From Microdochium bolleyi (taxonomy: Eukaryota; Ascomycota; Sordariomycetes; Xylariales; Microdochiaceae), in NCBI GenBank assembly GCA_001566295.1, contig KQ964246.1:2356001-2420000 (forward strand): a stretch of 64,000 bases of DNA, in the 5' to 3' direction. A program made the position numbers and the translations under genes. Position 1 is the first letter of the stretch, and every line of letters begins with the position of its first letter. The notes below the pieces were generated by a model. The model did not search any database. It was not told where the DNA came from and saw only the letters and a program-made list of their open reading frames with translations. Positions 21,866 through 31,999 of the stretch are shown one piece after another.

Positions 21866-24800
21866 TTACTCTGCTGCTGCCACCGACCCTGAAGCGGAAG
21901 TGACCGGTCCAGACTCGACAACACGTCCGGCATCAAGCCGCACAAAGTAGTCCACGTCCTTGACGGCCTCGAGTCGGTGCGCGATGGTGATGACTGTGCT
22001 GTGCCTGAGCTCCTCGCGGAGGACATCATAGATCGCAGCCGCGGTGCCCATGTCGATGCTGGCCGTCGCCTCGTCGAGCACGACGATCGGGCTCCGGCGC
22101 AGCACGGCGCGCCCGATGCCGACGAGCTGCCGCTGGCCCTGGCTCAGATTCTTACCGCCCGCATCGACCGCCGAGTCCAGCGTCCACTCTACGCCCAGCA
22201 CGCGGTGGAGGACCGTAAGGCACTCCTCGTCCGTGTGTTCCCGGAGCGGGTCGATGTTCTGCCGCAGCGTGCCGGGAAAGAGGACGGGGTCTTGCGCCAC
22301 GAAGCTGATCCTCTGGCGCCAGGTGTGGACGTCGACCTTGGAGATGTCGATGTTGCCGACAAAGATGCTGCCAGACTCTGGCCGCATCGTGGCCAAGAGC
22401 GCCAGGGCGAGTGTTGACTTGCCCGATCCGGTTCGGCCAAGAATGGCACATGTTGCGCCTCCTGGGATGGTGAATGAAACGCCGGACAGCGAAGGCTCCA
22501 GATGAGGCGCGTACTTGAGAGTGACGTTGTCGAAGGCGATGCTGTCCGTGTTCGAAGGCCACACGGCTGGCGGCTGCACGTCCCCGGTCGGCTCCTCCTC
22601 GAGGTCCAATAGCTCTACCACGCGCTCTACCGACACGAAGTCCATCTGGAGCTGCCCGTAGACCTTGCAGAGTCCATGCGTGGCATCGACGAACTGGGCG
22701 GCAGTAGTGAGGATAAACGCAGTCATGCCGGATGATAGACCTTGATAAAGGGCCAGAGCGGTCAGGGCAAATGTCGAGATGGCAGACAATGTATCGAATC
22801 TGTACAGCAGCCACGACTGCACGCTCCAGTAGAAATGATCCATCTTTTGGAAGGCGTCGGTGACCTCGATGTTGCGACTCTGGAAGTGAGGCTGCGCTTT
22901 AAATGCCCTGATTGTTGCTAGTCCGTCTACCAGGATGCCAAAATTCGACATGAGGGGGCTGAGCGAAGCCATCTCGAGACGCCTCAGGCTTTGCGAGGTT
23001 GGCAGATATATGTTGAAGATGACGAGGAAGAGAGCGGTCATGACCACGGCAAAAGCGAAGAACACAGGCGTCGCAAAGGCGATGACGAACATGCACGAGC
23101 TCCAGGCCACAACGTTGAGAGCGACCATCTGCAGTGGCCAGGTGATGCCACCGTCGAGCATCCCTATATCGGAAGTCAGGCGGTTCATCAGTCGCCCCAC
23201 TGGAGTGACGTCGTAGAAGCGGAAGTTGGCTCGACAGACCTTCTGCAGGACACGAGCGAAGAGATCCCTGGCTGCCACGAACAGAATAACGAGTAGACCG
23301 CCCTGCGATAGTGTGAACAGGACGGTCTGCACGACGCCGATAGCAAAGTACCAGATCAGCCATGGTCTGACGTCGTCTTCTGGGCTTGGCAGTTCTTCAA
23401 ACAGGCCATGGCCCATGGCTGTGATTGAGAGAGATAAGTCTTGCTGGACCTTGATGTCTTCATATGCCTCGCCCCACGCTTTAAGGAACCACTGGTTGAG
23501 GAGGACCAAGACTCGCCACAAGGCGAATAAGACGATCACGACTGTCCACCACCTCAGCTTTCCAGCTTTGATGTAAGTCCAGTAGACACGCGCGACGACA
23601 CCTCCTGAGGCGCGGTGCTCGTCTTCGATGAACTTGTCTGGCACAGCCGCATTGGCGTCCTCATCGCTAGCAAAGTGTGGTCCCTCGCCGCCGTGAGCTG
23701 TCTTGTTGTTTTCCTGTTCGCGAGCCAGCAGCTTGATTTCGCGCTCGACTTCACTAGATTCGAGCACTCTGGCGACACCGTCGGTGATCTCGACAACTTG
23801 GTCGGCAAGATGGGTGCAGAGATCGACACGGTGGGTGACGAGAACGACAGTGCGGTCTTTCATCAGAGGTCCGCAGAAAAGCTTGCGAACGATGGACTCG
23901 GCCGTATTTTGATCAAGCGGCGCGAGGGGATCGTCGAGCAACAGGATTCGTGAATTACTGTAGACAGCTCTGGCCAGAGCGACACGAGCTTTCTGGCCTC
24001 CAGATAAGCCGATACCATTCTCGCCAATTGCCGAAAGGTCGCCGTGCTTGAATGTGGCGAGATCTGGAGTGAGAGCGCAAGCATCAATGACTTTCTTGTA
24101 CCTGACTGGGTCGTACGGAAAGTTGAACAGGATGTTATCCCTGATGCTCATATTTTGCAACCACGGTGATTGTGCGCAATACCCAACCATCTCATTTGGT
24201 AGCACGCTGTGGCCGCCTACCTGATCAAGCTCGCCAAGGATGCCTTCGAGAAGGGCAGTCTTGCCACAGCCAACTTTGCCACAGATGACACTTAGGCCAG
24301 GAGGGAAGCGGAGGTCCAGGTCTTTGAGGACGATTTTGTTGCTGCCTGGCCACGCTAGTGTCGTCTTGTGAAACTCGATTGTAGGGGAGGAATCATCAGT
24401 CAATGGTTCCTCCTTGTCGGGTTCCTCCATGAACTTCTCGAGTCTGCGCATCGCTACAGAGGCGTTGAGTAGCACTATGATGAGCTGCGGGACCTCCTTC
24501 ATCGAGGATTCGAGCATTTGGAAAAGAGCCAAAGCAGGGAAGGCGACGTCCACACGCAGCGGTCGACCTGCGATGAACGTGTACGCGAAAAAGCTGAAGG
24601 CAGGAAACAGTGCCCCCGCAGCTAGGTTGGTTGCCGCTATACCCATGCCCCAGAGACCGACCTTGATTCTCAGAAAGAGTTCTTTGTGTCGAGCCTCCAT
24701 AATGCTGCCCAACCACTTGTCCTGCCAGTCGTACCAGCGAAGGTGCCGGATTGCTTCGACGAACTGTGTCGTGGCCTGGAGCCTCTCGTCTGTGGCTTTG

Positions 24801-26371
24801 CGCCGGTCTGTTTCCGTTGCAAGCAAGAACCGCACGCATCCAGCGTTGACAAACTGGATGGCCGCCACCCAGGCAATACCGAGGAGGACTGGAGGACCAA
24901 TCAGCTGCCAGAGGAGGTAAATGGCGAGGCATAGCTGGAGGGGTTTTGTGACTATTGAAGGAAAGTCCCAAAAGCGTTGCGAGACCTCGTAAACATCTCC
25001 TCTCATCAGATTGAGGATTTTGCCCATGCTCGCTGGCTGTTCCTTTGGTATCTCTGCCTTGACTTTCTTCTTGGCGAAAGGGATCCAGGACACGAGCTTT
25101 TGCATGAAAGTCTGGTCCTGCCCTTTCTGGTGGTGGGGATGCCCGTTGCCGTTGCCAGTGTCATTTGTCTCGCGCGGCAAGTCCGCGTGAGCCTGATCAT
25201 CGGCAGGCTCGGCGGGTGTCTCCTCAATATGGCCACCCTTGGACTTCCGCGAAAGAGTCTTGGCATATACCATGGTGAGCATCTCCCCACGTGACCTCTC
25301 GTATGCACGCCGAGAGTACCATAGGCTGAAGACTCCTGATTGTGCCGCCACAAGGCGGATGGCGAAAATGGCAGTGGCGAACAAGAGTGACTCATGCTGG
25401 TACGACGCGCCCTTGCTGATGGATTGGAGAAGTCTCTGCAGCAGGACCGGGGTGCAGAGGTTTGCGACAGCCTCGAGCACGCCGAGGCAGACGGTAGTAA
25501 TAAGGTCAAGCGTGTTGGCCACGAGAAGGCGTTGCAAGATCGAGCCGCGGAGCTCGCGGAATAAGAGGTGAAGGCGTTCGTGCTGAAACTCATACGGGAG
25601 CAACCAGACGTCCTCCTCGTCGAGCGTCTTGCGGTAGCCACGAGTAAGTAATGGCGTCATCCAAGTGACAGTCATGAACTGCCATAGCGTCAAATCGTCT
25701 TCGGGGCTCCGGAGGCCTGAGTCGGGTGTTTCAAACGTCTGAGCGATGCCATCTTTCGACAGAGCTGGATGCCTCATGGGCATATGGAAAATGACCAGGA
25801 CAGCCGCCAGGGCCGTGACCAAACTGCCGGTAGAGAATAGGCCGATATGCTTCAGGTCCTTGTAAGCGATTAGAGTAGATATGCTCTTGCATATGAGGGT
25901 CGAAGTGAATATGATGAGCAATATTTTGGGCGTCCTGCCCGGACGAGTAGCTAGAGTGTGAAGCAGTGCCACGAGCCAAGGGATGGGGTCGCAGATTCGA
26001 TAGATACGAAATGACGGATGTGTAGCAATATCGAGGGTCGAAACTGACAAGCCGACGACGGACAAGCCGAGCAGTGTGTAGCTCCATAAAGACCAGTGTG
26101 GCCCAGCTAGCGAACGCCGATGGACCTCCTCCGTTGCGAAGCGTTGGGTCCATCGAGGGCCTTTCGGGAGAGCCAATCTGAGCAGATGGAAAAGGACGCA
26201 TGCTGCAGCTATCCCTGCTGGTACTGAAGCACATATTCGAGAGGATTCTATGCTTGGGGGAAAGCTCTCGTATAGAATATGAGGTTGTTGGCCGAGCCCA
26301 GCCTGGATACTGTACGGCAGGACCTGCGGCCCGAGCAGGACCTGGAAAGGCCCATTCTGGTGAGATGTCAT
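21866..26371 (-). CDS. ABC transporter, subfamily C (MRP/Yor1-like full transporter)
   Basis: Predicted 1501-residue membrane exporter, intronless. The start is the ATG at 26371 (GCCATGA context); the frame remains open to 26581 but with no earlier ATG. Layout: N-terminal hydrophobic TMD0-like helices (about 45-195), TMD1 (about 225-640), NBD1, TMD2 (about 890-1200), NBD2. NBD1: Walker A GKVGCGKT near 696, signature LSGGQ near 788, Walker B LLLDDP near 808 with Asp in place of the catalytic Glu. NBD2: GRTGSGKS near 1311, LSQGQ near 1407, VVLDEATAS near 1428 with the Glu present. This asymmetry, with one degenerate and one complete ATP site, is normal for ABCC proteins. A hydrophilic His/Asn/Gly-rich loop interrupts TMD1 (about 395-440). 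Substrate cannot be told; oligomycin/drug, glutathione-conjugate or toxin export are family roles. No biosynthetic cluster surrounds it. It is convergent with HOS2 (292 bp gap). Confidence 0.95.
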   Translation of the reverse strand: MTSHQNGPFQVLLGPQVLPYSIQAGLGQQPHILYESFPPSIESSRICASVPAGIAAACVLFHLLRLALPKGPRWTQRFATEEVHRRSLAGPHWSLWSYTLLGLSVVGLSVSTLDIATHPSFRIYRICDPIPWLVALLHTLATRPGRTPKILLIIFTSTLICKSISTLIAYKDLKHIGLFSTGSLVTALAAVLVIFHMPMRHPALSKDGIAQTFETPDSGLRSPEDDLTLWQFMTVTWMTPLLTRGYRKTLDEEDVWLLPYEFQHERLHLLFRELRGSILQRLLVANTLDLITTVCLGVLEAVANLCTPVLLQRLLQSISKGASYQHESLLFATAIFAIRLVAAQSGVFSLWYSRRAYERSRGEMLTMVYAKTLSRKSKGGHIEETPAEPADDQAHADLPRETNDTGNGNGHPHHQKGQDQTFMQKLVSWIPFAKKKVKAEIPKEQPASMGKILNLMRGDVYEVSQRFWDFPSIVTKPLQLCLAIYLLWQLIGPPVLLGIAWVAAIQFVNAGCVRFLLATETDRRKATDERLQATTQFVEAIRHLRWYDWQDKWLGSIMEARHKELFLRIKVGLWGMGIAATNLAAGALFPAFSFFAYTFIAGRPLRVDVAFPALALFQMLESSMKEVPQLIIVLLNASVAMRRLEKFMEEPDKEEPLTDDSSPTIEFHKTTLAWPGSNKIVLKDLDLRFPPGLSVICGKVGCGKTALLEGILGELDQVGGHSVLPNEMVGYCAQSPWLQNMSIRDNILFNFPYDPVRYKKVIDACALTPDLATFKHGDLSAIGENGIGLSGGQKARVALARAVYSNSRILLLDDPLAPLDQNTAESIVRKLFCGPLMKDRTVVLVTHRVDLCTHLADQVVEITDGVARVLESSEVEREIKLLAREQENNKTAHGGEGPHFASDEDANAAVPDKFIEDEHRASGGVVARVYWTYIKAGKLRWWTVVIVLFALWRVLVLLNQWFLKAWGEAYEDIKVQQDLSLSITAMGHGLFEELPSPEDDVRPWLIWYFAIGVVQTVLFTLSQGGLLVILFVAARDLFARVLQKVCRANFRFYDVTPVGRLMNRLTSDIGMLDGGITWPLQMVALNVVAWSSCMFVIAFATPVFFAFAVVMTALFLVIFNIYLPTSQSLRRLEMASLSPLMSNFGILVDGLATIRAFKAQPHFQSRNIEVTDAFQKMDHFYWSVQSWLLYRFDTLSAISTFALTALALYQGLSSGMTAFILTTAAQFVDATHGLCKVYGQLQMDFVSVERVVELLDLEEEPTGDVQPPAVWPSNTDSIAFDNVTLKYAPHLEPSLSGVSFTIPGGATCAILGRTGSGKSTLALALLATMRPESGSIFVGNIDISKVDVHTWRQRISFVAQDPVLFPGTLRQNIDPLREHTDEECLTVLHRVLGVEWTLDSAVDAGGKNLSQGQRQLVGIGRAVLRRSPIVVLDEATASIDMGTAAAIYDVLREELRHSTVITIAHRLEAVKDVDYFVRLDAGRVVESGPVTSASGSVAAAE

Positions 26372-27423
26372 GGCGAGCAAAGTTTCAGCTTCGAGTGGTG
26401 GCTGTGATGGTGTTGCCCATCGTGATTTTGAGCAGAGGCTAGGTAGGGCTAGGTCGATATCATGGCGGTCTGCTGGAAAAGTAGGTGTGCGATGAAAGGT
26501 GGCTAGCCAGCTGCAGGAAGCTCGAGGGAGAGGCGACTTGTAAGGTTCCGAGGTTACCAGGACTGCGCTGTTAGTGGACACTGTGTTAGGGTAGCCCGTG
26601 ACTCAGAAACGCTGTCACTGGTGAGCAGGCTGATGAGGAACATGAATGCTTGCAGCAGTTGGAAAAACGTATATGCAGCCAGCCATGCGTCGGAATAAAG
26701 CCGCGGATTCGAGCGTGGTGACGAGACCAGAGGCCCAATGCTCTAGGATGAGGGCGAAGCACCACCACTAGGAACAGCAGTGCTGGTGCCCCTAGGGCTG
26801 CTGGTAGGACTCGAAATTCTCCAAGTCAGTGCTCGCTCTCCGCGCCCGGAGACAGGGGGGTGGCTCCGCACTGCGAGGGTCCAGGCCAGGGGCACTGTAA
26901 GCTTCAGCACGATTGTGCTTTCCGGCTCCGGATCCTCGCCCAGCTCGTAGCATTTGGCGGTACACAGCCCCATCCTTTCGCCTCCCAGACTGTCTCAACC
27001 TGCAACTGCGCGACAACCATTGCGAATCAAATAGGCGACTTGCTTCGGGCAGAGGGGTCTCTCAGCCCAACGTGATTGTCGTGTGCTGGCCGCACCACCG
27101 CATCATTCTACCCGAGTCATCGGTATCTGTGCTGTCAGCCGCATCGGTGAAGCAGCAGCCAATCGCTGCACGGCTTGGGTATAAGTGCTGGAGCTATGGT
27201 CGTGGTCCTGCCAGTTCTCTGGAAGTCATGCTTGCGATAGAGATGCAAGGCTGCCCGTGGACATCTTGACCCGGCTTATCAACATTTCACGAAGATCGAT
27301 CAGGATGCAGGTCAAGGTCAGCATTATTCAGTAAGCGACACGGTTGCTGTCCGGCCGCACAAGGCTGCCGCGAAATTATGATTACTCGCTGCGTGGGAAA
27401 GTCCCGCCGTGCTCTCCGATGGC
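26372..27423. other. intergenic region between ABC transporter and annexin genes
   Basis: Promoter side of the ABC transporter and 3' side of the annexin gene, both on the minus strand. Small frames only; no gene supported. Confidence 0.5.
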
Positions 27424-28913
27424 TTACTCGCCAATGCAGGCAAGCATAAGCTTCTCGTAGTCCCCGCTCGTCTCTCCTTTGATGCGGCTCCCGAGCGTTT
27501 TGCCGTACAGCATGCGGTATTTGTTCTTGACAGCAGCCATGAAGGTGCGGTCCCAGTGGTAGCGGATCACCCTGGAGACAAGAAGGGTATCCTTGGTGCC
27601 GACTCCTGCCATCGAGTCCTCCAGCAGGATCGCCGCGTTGCGTTCCTTGTCCACCGCAGACCTGAGCTGGTGCAAGAGCGCGTCCTTCATGTGACCGCTG
27701 AATTCCTGGGAGGACGTTAATCGCGTGTAGGCCGGTGTGAGACGTCGGGAGGACTTACACTGCGGATCACATCTTCAAACTTCTTGCGGAACCTCTGTTC
27801 ATATGTGTGGTTGATGGCCCGGATCTGCGCATCACTGCGCGTGCTCAGGATGGAGCAGACCAGCATCTCGTCTGTGCCCATCTGTCCTTCCGTGGCCCGG
27901 TGAAGATCCTTGACTTCCTGCTCGATCGCCTGCTGATTTATTGGTGTGCTCTCCTCAATCCTGTTCCCAGCCAGCACAATCATAAAGTGTTGCTCTGTCT
28001 TGAAACTGAGATCACTCTTGACGTCGCTTTCGAGAGAGGCGCGGAACTCCCTCGAGTAAGTGCTCTTGATGGCGGCCATGTCAGCGTTCGACCGACCAAG
28101 CAAGACGTCGTTCAGGACCCCCTCGTTCGTGCCGGGGCCCTTGAGCGCTTCGCGCAGCAGATGGACATCGTGCAACAGCGGACCGCGGCACAAGGCGACC
28201 AGCCCCTTCTCGAAGTAACCACGGGTCTCTGACTCTATATCCTTGACGAGATCCCGGCCGATGCTGCGGGAATAGGCGGTCCGGATCGCCTCGACTTGGA
28301 GTGGATCTTTCGTCGTCAGCACGCGGATCAGAGCCTTTTCGTCAGTCCCGAATCCTTTCATGGCGCCGCGAAGAGCCTGGGCGTCGGGGGTTGCGTCCCA
28401 CTGAATGATTTGCGGTGCCCCGTAGCCCAGACTTGCTGGTGTCGGTGGTCCGTACTGCGGTTGAGGGGCTCCGTAACCTTGCTGCGGCGGCGGTGCGCCA
28501 TAGTGGCCGCCGGGTGGTGGTTGGTGACCGGCAGGAGGCGGAGGAGCACCGTATGGTTGTTGCGGGGGAGGAGCTCCGTACTGCTGCTGAGGCGGTGGGT
28601 ACTGTCCCGGAGGCGGGTATTGACCGGCAGGAGGGTACTGTCCTGCAGGCGGAGGATAGTGGCCGTGCTGAGGAGGAGGCGGCTGGTGATATGGTGCTCC
28701 AGCTGGAGGAGGGTAATGCCCTTGCTGTTGGGGAGGTGGATATTGTCCCTGGGGAGGATATTGTCCTTGGGGAGGAGGGTATTGGCCCTGTTGAGGAGGA
28801 GGATACTGGCCTTGCGGCGGGTACTGTCCTTGAGGAGGATATTGCTGGTGTTGTTGAGGAGGAGGCTGGCCGTATTGGCCGCCTCCGTAGGGCTGTTGGT
28901 TGTAGTAAGACAT
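27424..28913 (-). CDS. annexin with Pro/Gln/Tyr-rich N-terminal extension
   Basis: Predicted 478-residue calcium-dependent phospholipid-binding protein. Exon 1 is 27759-28913, exon 2 is 27424-27705, intron 27706-27758 (53 nt). The first about 160 residues are a low-complexity leader of repeated QGQYPPQ-like and PPPQ-type units. Four annexin repeats follow, with loops GFGTDE (repeat 1), GPGTNE (repeat 2), GQMGTDE (repeat 3) and GVGTKD (repeat 4), so type II calcium sites may be kept in several repeats. The splice restores repeat 3 (DVIRS to EFSGHMKDALLHQL). Fungal annexins of this layout (annexin C-like) have been tied to membrane trafficking and secretion, but the role here is not known. The leader resembles that of animal annexin A7/A11, which supports self-association. 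Confidence 0.95.
28571..28905. repeat. imperfect coding repeat (Pro/Gln/Tyr/Gly units of annexin leader)
   Basis: Minus-strand codons repeat variants of Gln-Tyr-Pro-Pro with Gln/Gly spacers, about 20 times. Plus-strand sequence shows matching GGAGGRTAYTG-type periodicity. The repeat length is likely polymorphic. Confidence 0.75.
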
Positions 28914-30517
28914 CCGCGGGACGTAGTCGCTTGTGGCCTGTGATATGTTCGTGTGCTTGCTTCGCCGATAAGAAGGATAGGACAGGCTTGGAGATCGATT
29001 ACGATGGCTATCGGGCTCAAAGATGGTGTTGTAGGTTGATTAGGAAGCTGGAAGAAGTTCAGCTGGAAAGGGCTGCTGAAAGTTGTTGCCTGGTGGCGCA
29101 AAGTCGCAGGTCAGCAATGACGGAAGCTGTACAAAAATGCGGGGTACTGGTAGCGTGCTGACTTACACGTGCAGGCTCGTCTCCCGAGGTCGTGGATGGT
29201 GCAGATAATAATTGACTCTTGGGACAAAGACTGCAGCCACAGACTTCTTCTTTATCAGCACGTGTGCTCGCCTTTGTAACAGCCAACAACGCACTCCTCT
29301 GTGCTGGGTAGCCTCGCACTTTGCCTTCAAGTGAGGCAGTGCCCCTGCCGCCGAGAGCTGCCTGAGCTTGATACCCAGCTGGCCCATAGTTCTCAGCATG
29401 CGACCCAGATTAGCGCAGCCAATCACGCCCCGAGCGCACTCTCTGCACAGGTGCTGGGCATGGCACGACCCCCCAAACGTCGTCATCAGCCGCACGAGAG
29501 CTGCCTGCCTTTGCTGCGCCCGGCTGCCCTAGGGCGCTGATCATCGCGGGCCGCAGTTGCTCAGCCACAGCAGGTTGCTGTAGTCCGTACGGGCATACTC
29601 CTGCGCCGCCACAGAACATTGGGCATCTGTGTCACGGGGCTGACCTTTGACGAAGCTAAGTTGCCACGCCGTTGGCTGCCTCGCGATGGCGGGGTGCGTT
29701 CAGGTCGTGCCACCAGAGCGGGCAAGGACGGGACAGAAGCAGCACCGGCTGCGAGAGCCAAGTCGTTGTAGGACGACAAGACTCTGGTGGAATGAGTGCT
29801 CCGTGCCTCCTTGTGGCATGAAGCCATGCCACCCTGTGTGACGTGGAAGTATGTACTCGGTGCACGGCGGGACGGAGACGGGATTTTGTAGCCTCATTCT
29901 TCGCAGTGGTGGGGGTTTGCGACCAGCGGTGCTGTTGAGTGGTGCGGCCCCACTCCCGGGCCGCGGTGTCGGATGCAAGCGAGCGTCTCCGGAGGGGCTC
30001 CATCAACAGCTGCGATCAATCGACATGAAGCCCTGCAACAGGACATGAGACGAGATGAGGGGTGACGAGCTGTGATTCCCTGGTGTTTCGTCACAAGCAC
30101 GGAACGGCCCAGCCAGAGCGATCATGCAGGTACGCGCGCCTGTGCTGCGAGGGAGCTCTGGCCAGCACGGCTGTAAGTGGGGCGTGCCCCTGCACACCAA
30201 CCACCCGCAACTCGGAACCCCCCTGCAAAACACCCGCCAGCCACTGCATTTCCGCGTCGGGGCGTCTCATCCAAAATGGTGAACCCCATTCTTCACCACC
30301 CAGTGGTCACAAGCCAGCATCATCGCGTTGCATCGTCCCAGCCTCTGTCTTTTCCCTCCCCCCAAGGGCCCTGCCCACCGCGGCAGGGCCCGCCGACCCC
30401 TCCGAATAAAACCAGCAGAGGCCCCATCATGCGAGTCTGCCTCTGTGCATTGTCGTGCTTCACCATCTGCAAGATCAACGATCTGTCGGTTCCAGGTCTG
30501 CTCCACATTCAATCACC
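28914..30517. other. divergent intergenic region, annexin / secreted Thr-rich protein
   Basis: 1.6 kb with promoters of the annexin (-) and the secreted protein (+). No gene supported. An AT-rich element GAATAAAA at about 30404-30411 sits about 110 bp before the plus-strand ATG and could serve as a TATA substitute. Confidence 0.45.
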
Positions 30518-31471
30518 ATGCGGTCTCACGGCATATCCATCTCGCTATGGCTCGCGGCAGCTTTTCTCTCTCACAACTCCGCGGCCCTTCCTCTGTCTGC
30601 CATACGACGAACACCGACAGAGCCTCTGGAGGCTCGTGCAACATGGTCGGTGGTGCCCATCAACGGAGGGACCAACAACGGCGGCACAGGTGGTGGTGAT
30701 GGTGGCTCCGGGTCCGGGTCCGGGACTGGAGGCAACGGAGGCACTGGCACTGGCACTGGAGGCGGCAACGGCGCCGGCGATCCCGGCAATGGTGGTGGTG
30801 GTAGCGGTGGTGGCGAGGGCGGCGGTGGTGATGGAGACAACGACACAACCACCGTCTTCCACACAGTCACTGCGGCTCCGACGCCAACGACAACCACCCA
30901 GGTCGTGCCCACCACCATCTCAGTCATCGGCATTCAGCCGACGACAACGGTGACCACGACTCTGGAGAACACCATCGCTCCGCCGCCGCCCGTCACCACA
31001 CACACCATCGTGACGCAGCCCACGACCGTCATCACAACAACCACTACCCATGGCCCGCCGCCTCCAGCAGTGACAAATACCGCCGCCACCACCACAACAA
31101 CACCCCCCACGACAGTAACGGACCCCGTGCCCGTGCTGCCACAGCCGACGTTCATCACAACAGTAACCACCACAACCCTTGATGGCGCCACGATCGTGAT
31201 GCCGACAACCGTAGTGGTAATTTCCACGAGCGTGATCACGACGCCAGGATCGGCAGTGCCTCCGCCGCCACCGACGTCGACAGCAGTAGTCACGTCAACG
31301 ACAGTCTCGATGATCCCGATCCAGCCCACGCTGGCGCCGGTTTTTTCATCGTCATTTGGGCTCACTACTAGTAGCTCTTCCTCGGCGTCAGCAACGGCAT
31401 TTGATGATGGGATGTGGCACACCACATACCCTGCTTGGAACGGCACCATTGCGTACCGCTACCGGTCATGA
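30518..31471 (+). CDS. secreted Gly- and Thr/Pro-rich low-complexity protein
   Basis: Predicted 317-residue secreted protein, intronless. The ATG at 30518 (ATCACCATGC) is chosen over an earlier in-frame ATG at 30455 because it places a clean signal peptide (hydrophobic LWLAAAFL core, cleavage near residues 23-25) at the N-terminus. After a short charged segment with IRR that could be a processing site come about 60 residues dominated by Gly with Ser/Thr/Asn, then about 180 residues of Thr/Val/Pro repeats (VTTTT, TTVTT, PPPP types), then a Ser run and a distinct tail with Trp/Tyr (DDGMWHTTYPAWNG and a terminal Arg-Tyr-Arg-Ser). The Thr/Ser density predicts heavy O-mannosylation, as in wall-associated mucin-like proteins. 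No GPI-anchor tail and no known catalytic domain are visible. Function unknown; I do not recognise a family. Confidence 0.75.
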   Translation: MRSHGISISLWLAAAFLSHNSAALPLSAIRRTPTEPLEARATWSVVPINGGTNNGGTGGGDGGSGSGSGTGGNGGTGTGTGGGNGAGDPGNGGGGSGGGEGGGGDGDNDTTTVFHTVTAAPTPTTTTQVVPTTISVIGIQPTTTVTTTLENTIAPPPPVTTHTIVTQPTTVITTTTTHGPPPPAVTNTAATTTTTPPTTVTDPVPVLPQPTFITTVTTTTLDGATIVMPTTVVVISTSVITTPGSAVPPPPPTSTAVVTSTTVSMIPIQPTLAPVFSSSFGLTTSSSSSASATAFDDGMWHTTYPAWNGTIAYRYRS

Positions 31472-31999
31472 GTCACGCTCTGCACATACACGACGATGAT
31501 TCCACGACACGATGATGGCGAGCTCGCGCAAGGTTGACAATTCTCGGGGAGGACCAGCCACGCTTCTACACCCCTTTTATGGATTTCATTCATGATCCAT
31601 TGCTTTTCACGGGATGCTTTACACATATAGAGGCATAGCAACGGACGTCAGGCGTTAGTATTTGGGAAACGAATCCACTGCTCTGGAGAAGCAGGATCGG
31701 AACAGAATTACGGAGTACGCGCAATACGCAGGATATAATGAGATAACCATAATATTTCACACAATACATCACGCTAGTCTTTCGACCGCATGTTCACTTT
31801 CACAGCTCAGGGCGAAGTCTGTGATGTCGAGCATCAAGGATTAGAGTTATGGTGATTCTTTGTTTGCTTTTTGACAGGTCCAACCTGACTATGGGAGAGC
31901 TGGAGACCACGAGCCGCCAATCGGCCACTGAGCTGCTGCAACCCTGGTTGCACCGAACCTGGACGCAACTTCCCCTTCCCTTTTCATGCATTCCCCGCC
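31472..31999. other. intergenic region between convergent genes
   Basis: 3' regions of the secreted protein gene and the galactokinase gene. It contains one TACGGAGTA element at 31709-31717. No gene seen. Confidence 0.5.

Noticed and set aside
26372..26581. N-terminal extension of the ABC transporter frame by 70 codons
   Set aside because: No ATG in the extension; translation would need a GTG start. The ATG at 26371 has good context.
21866..31471. ABC transporter plus secreted protein as part of a secondary-metabolite cluster
   Set aside because: No polyketide synthase, NRPS, terpene cyclase, P450 or other tailoring enzyme is present in the window.
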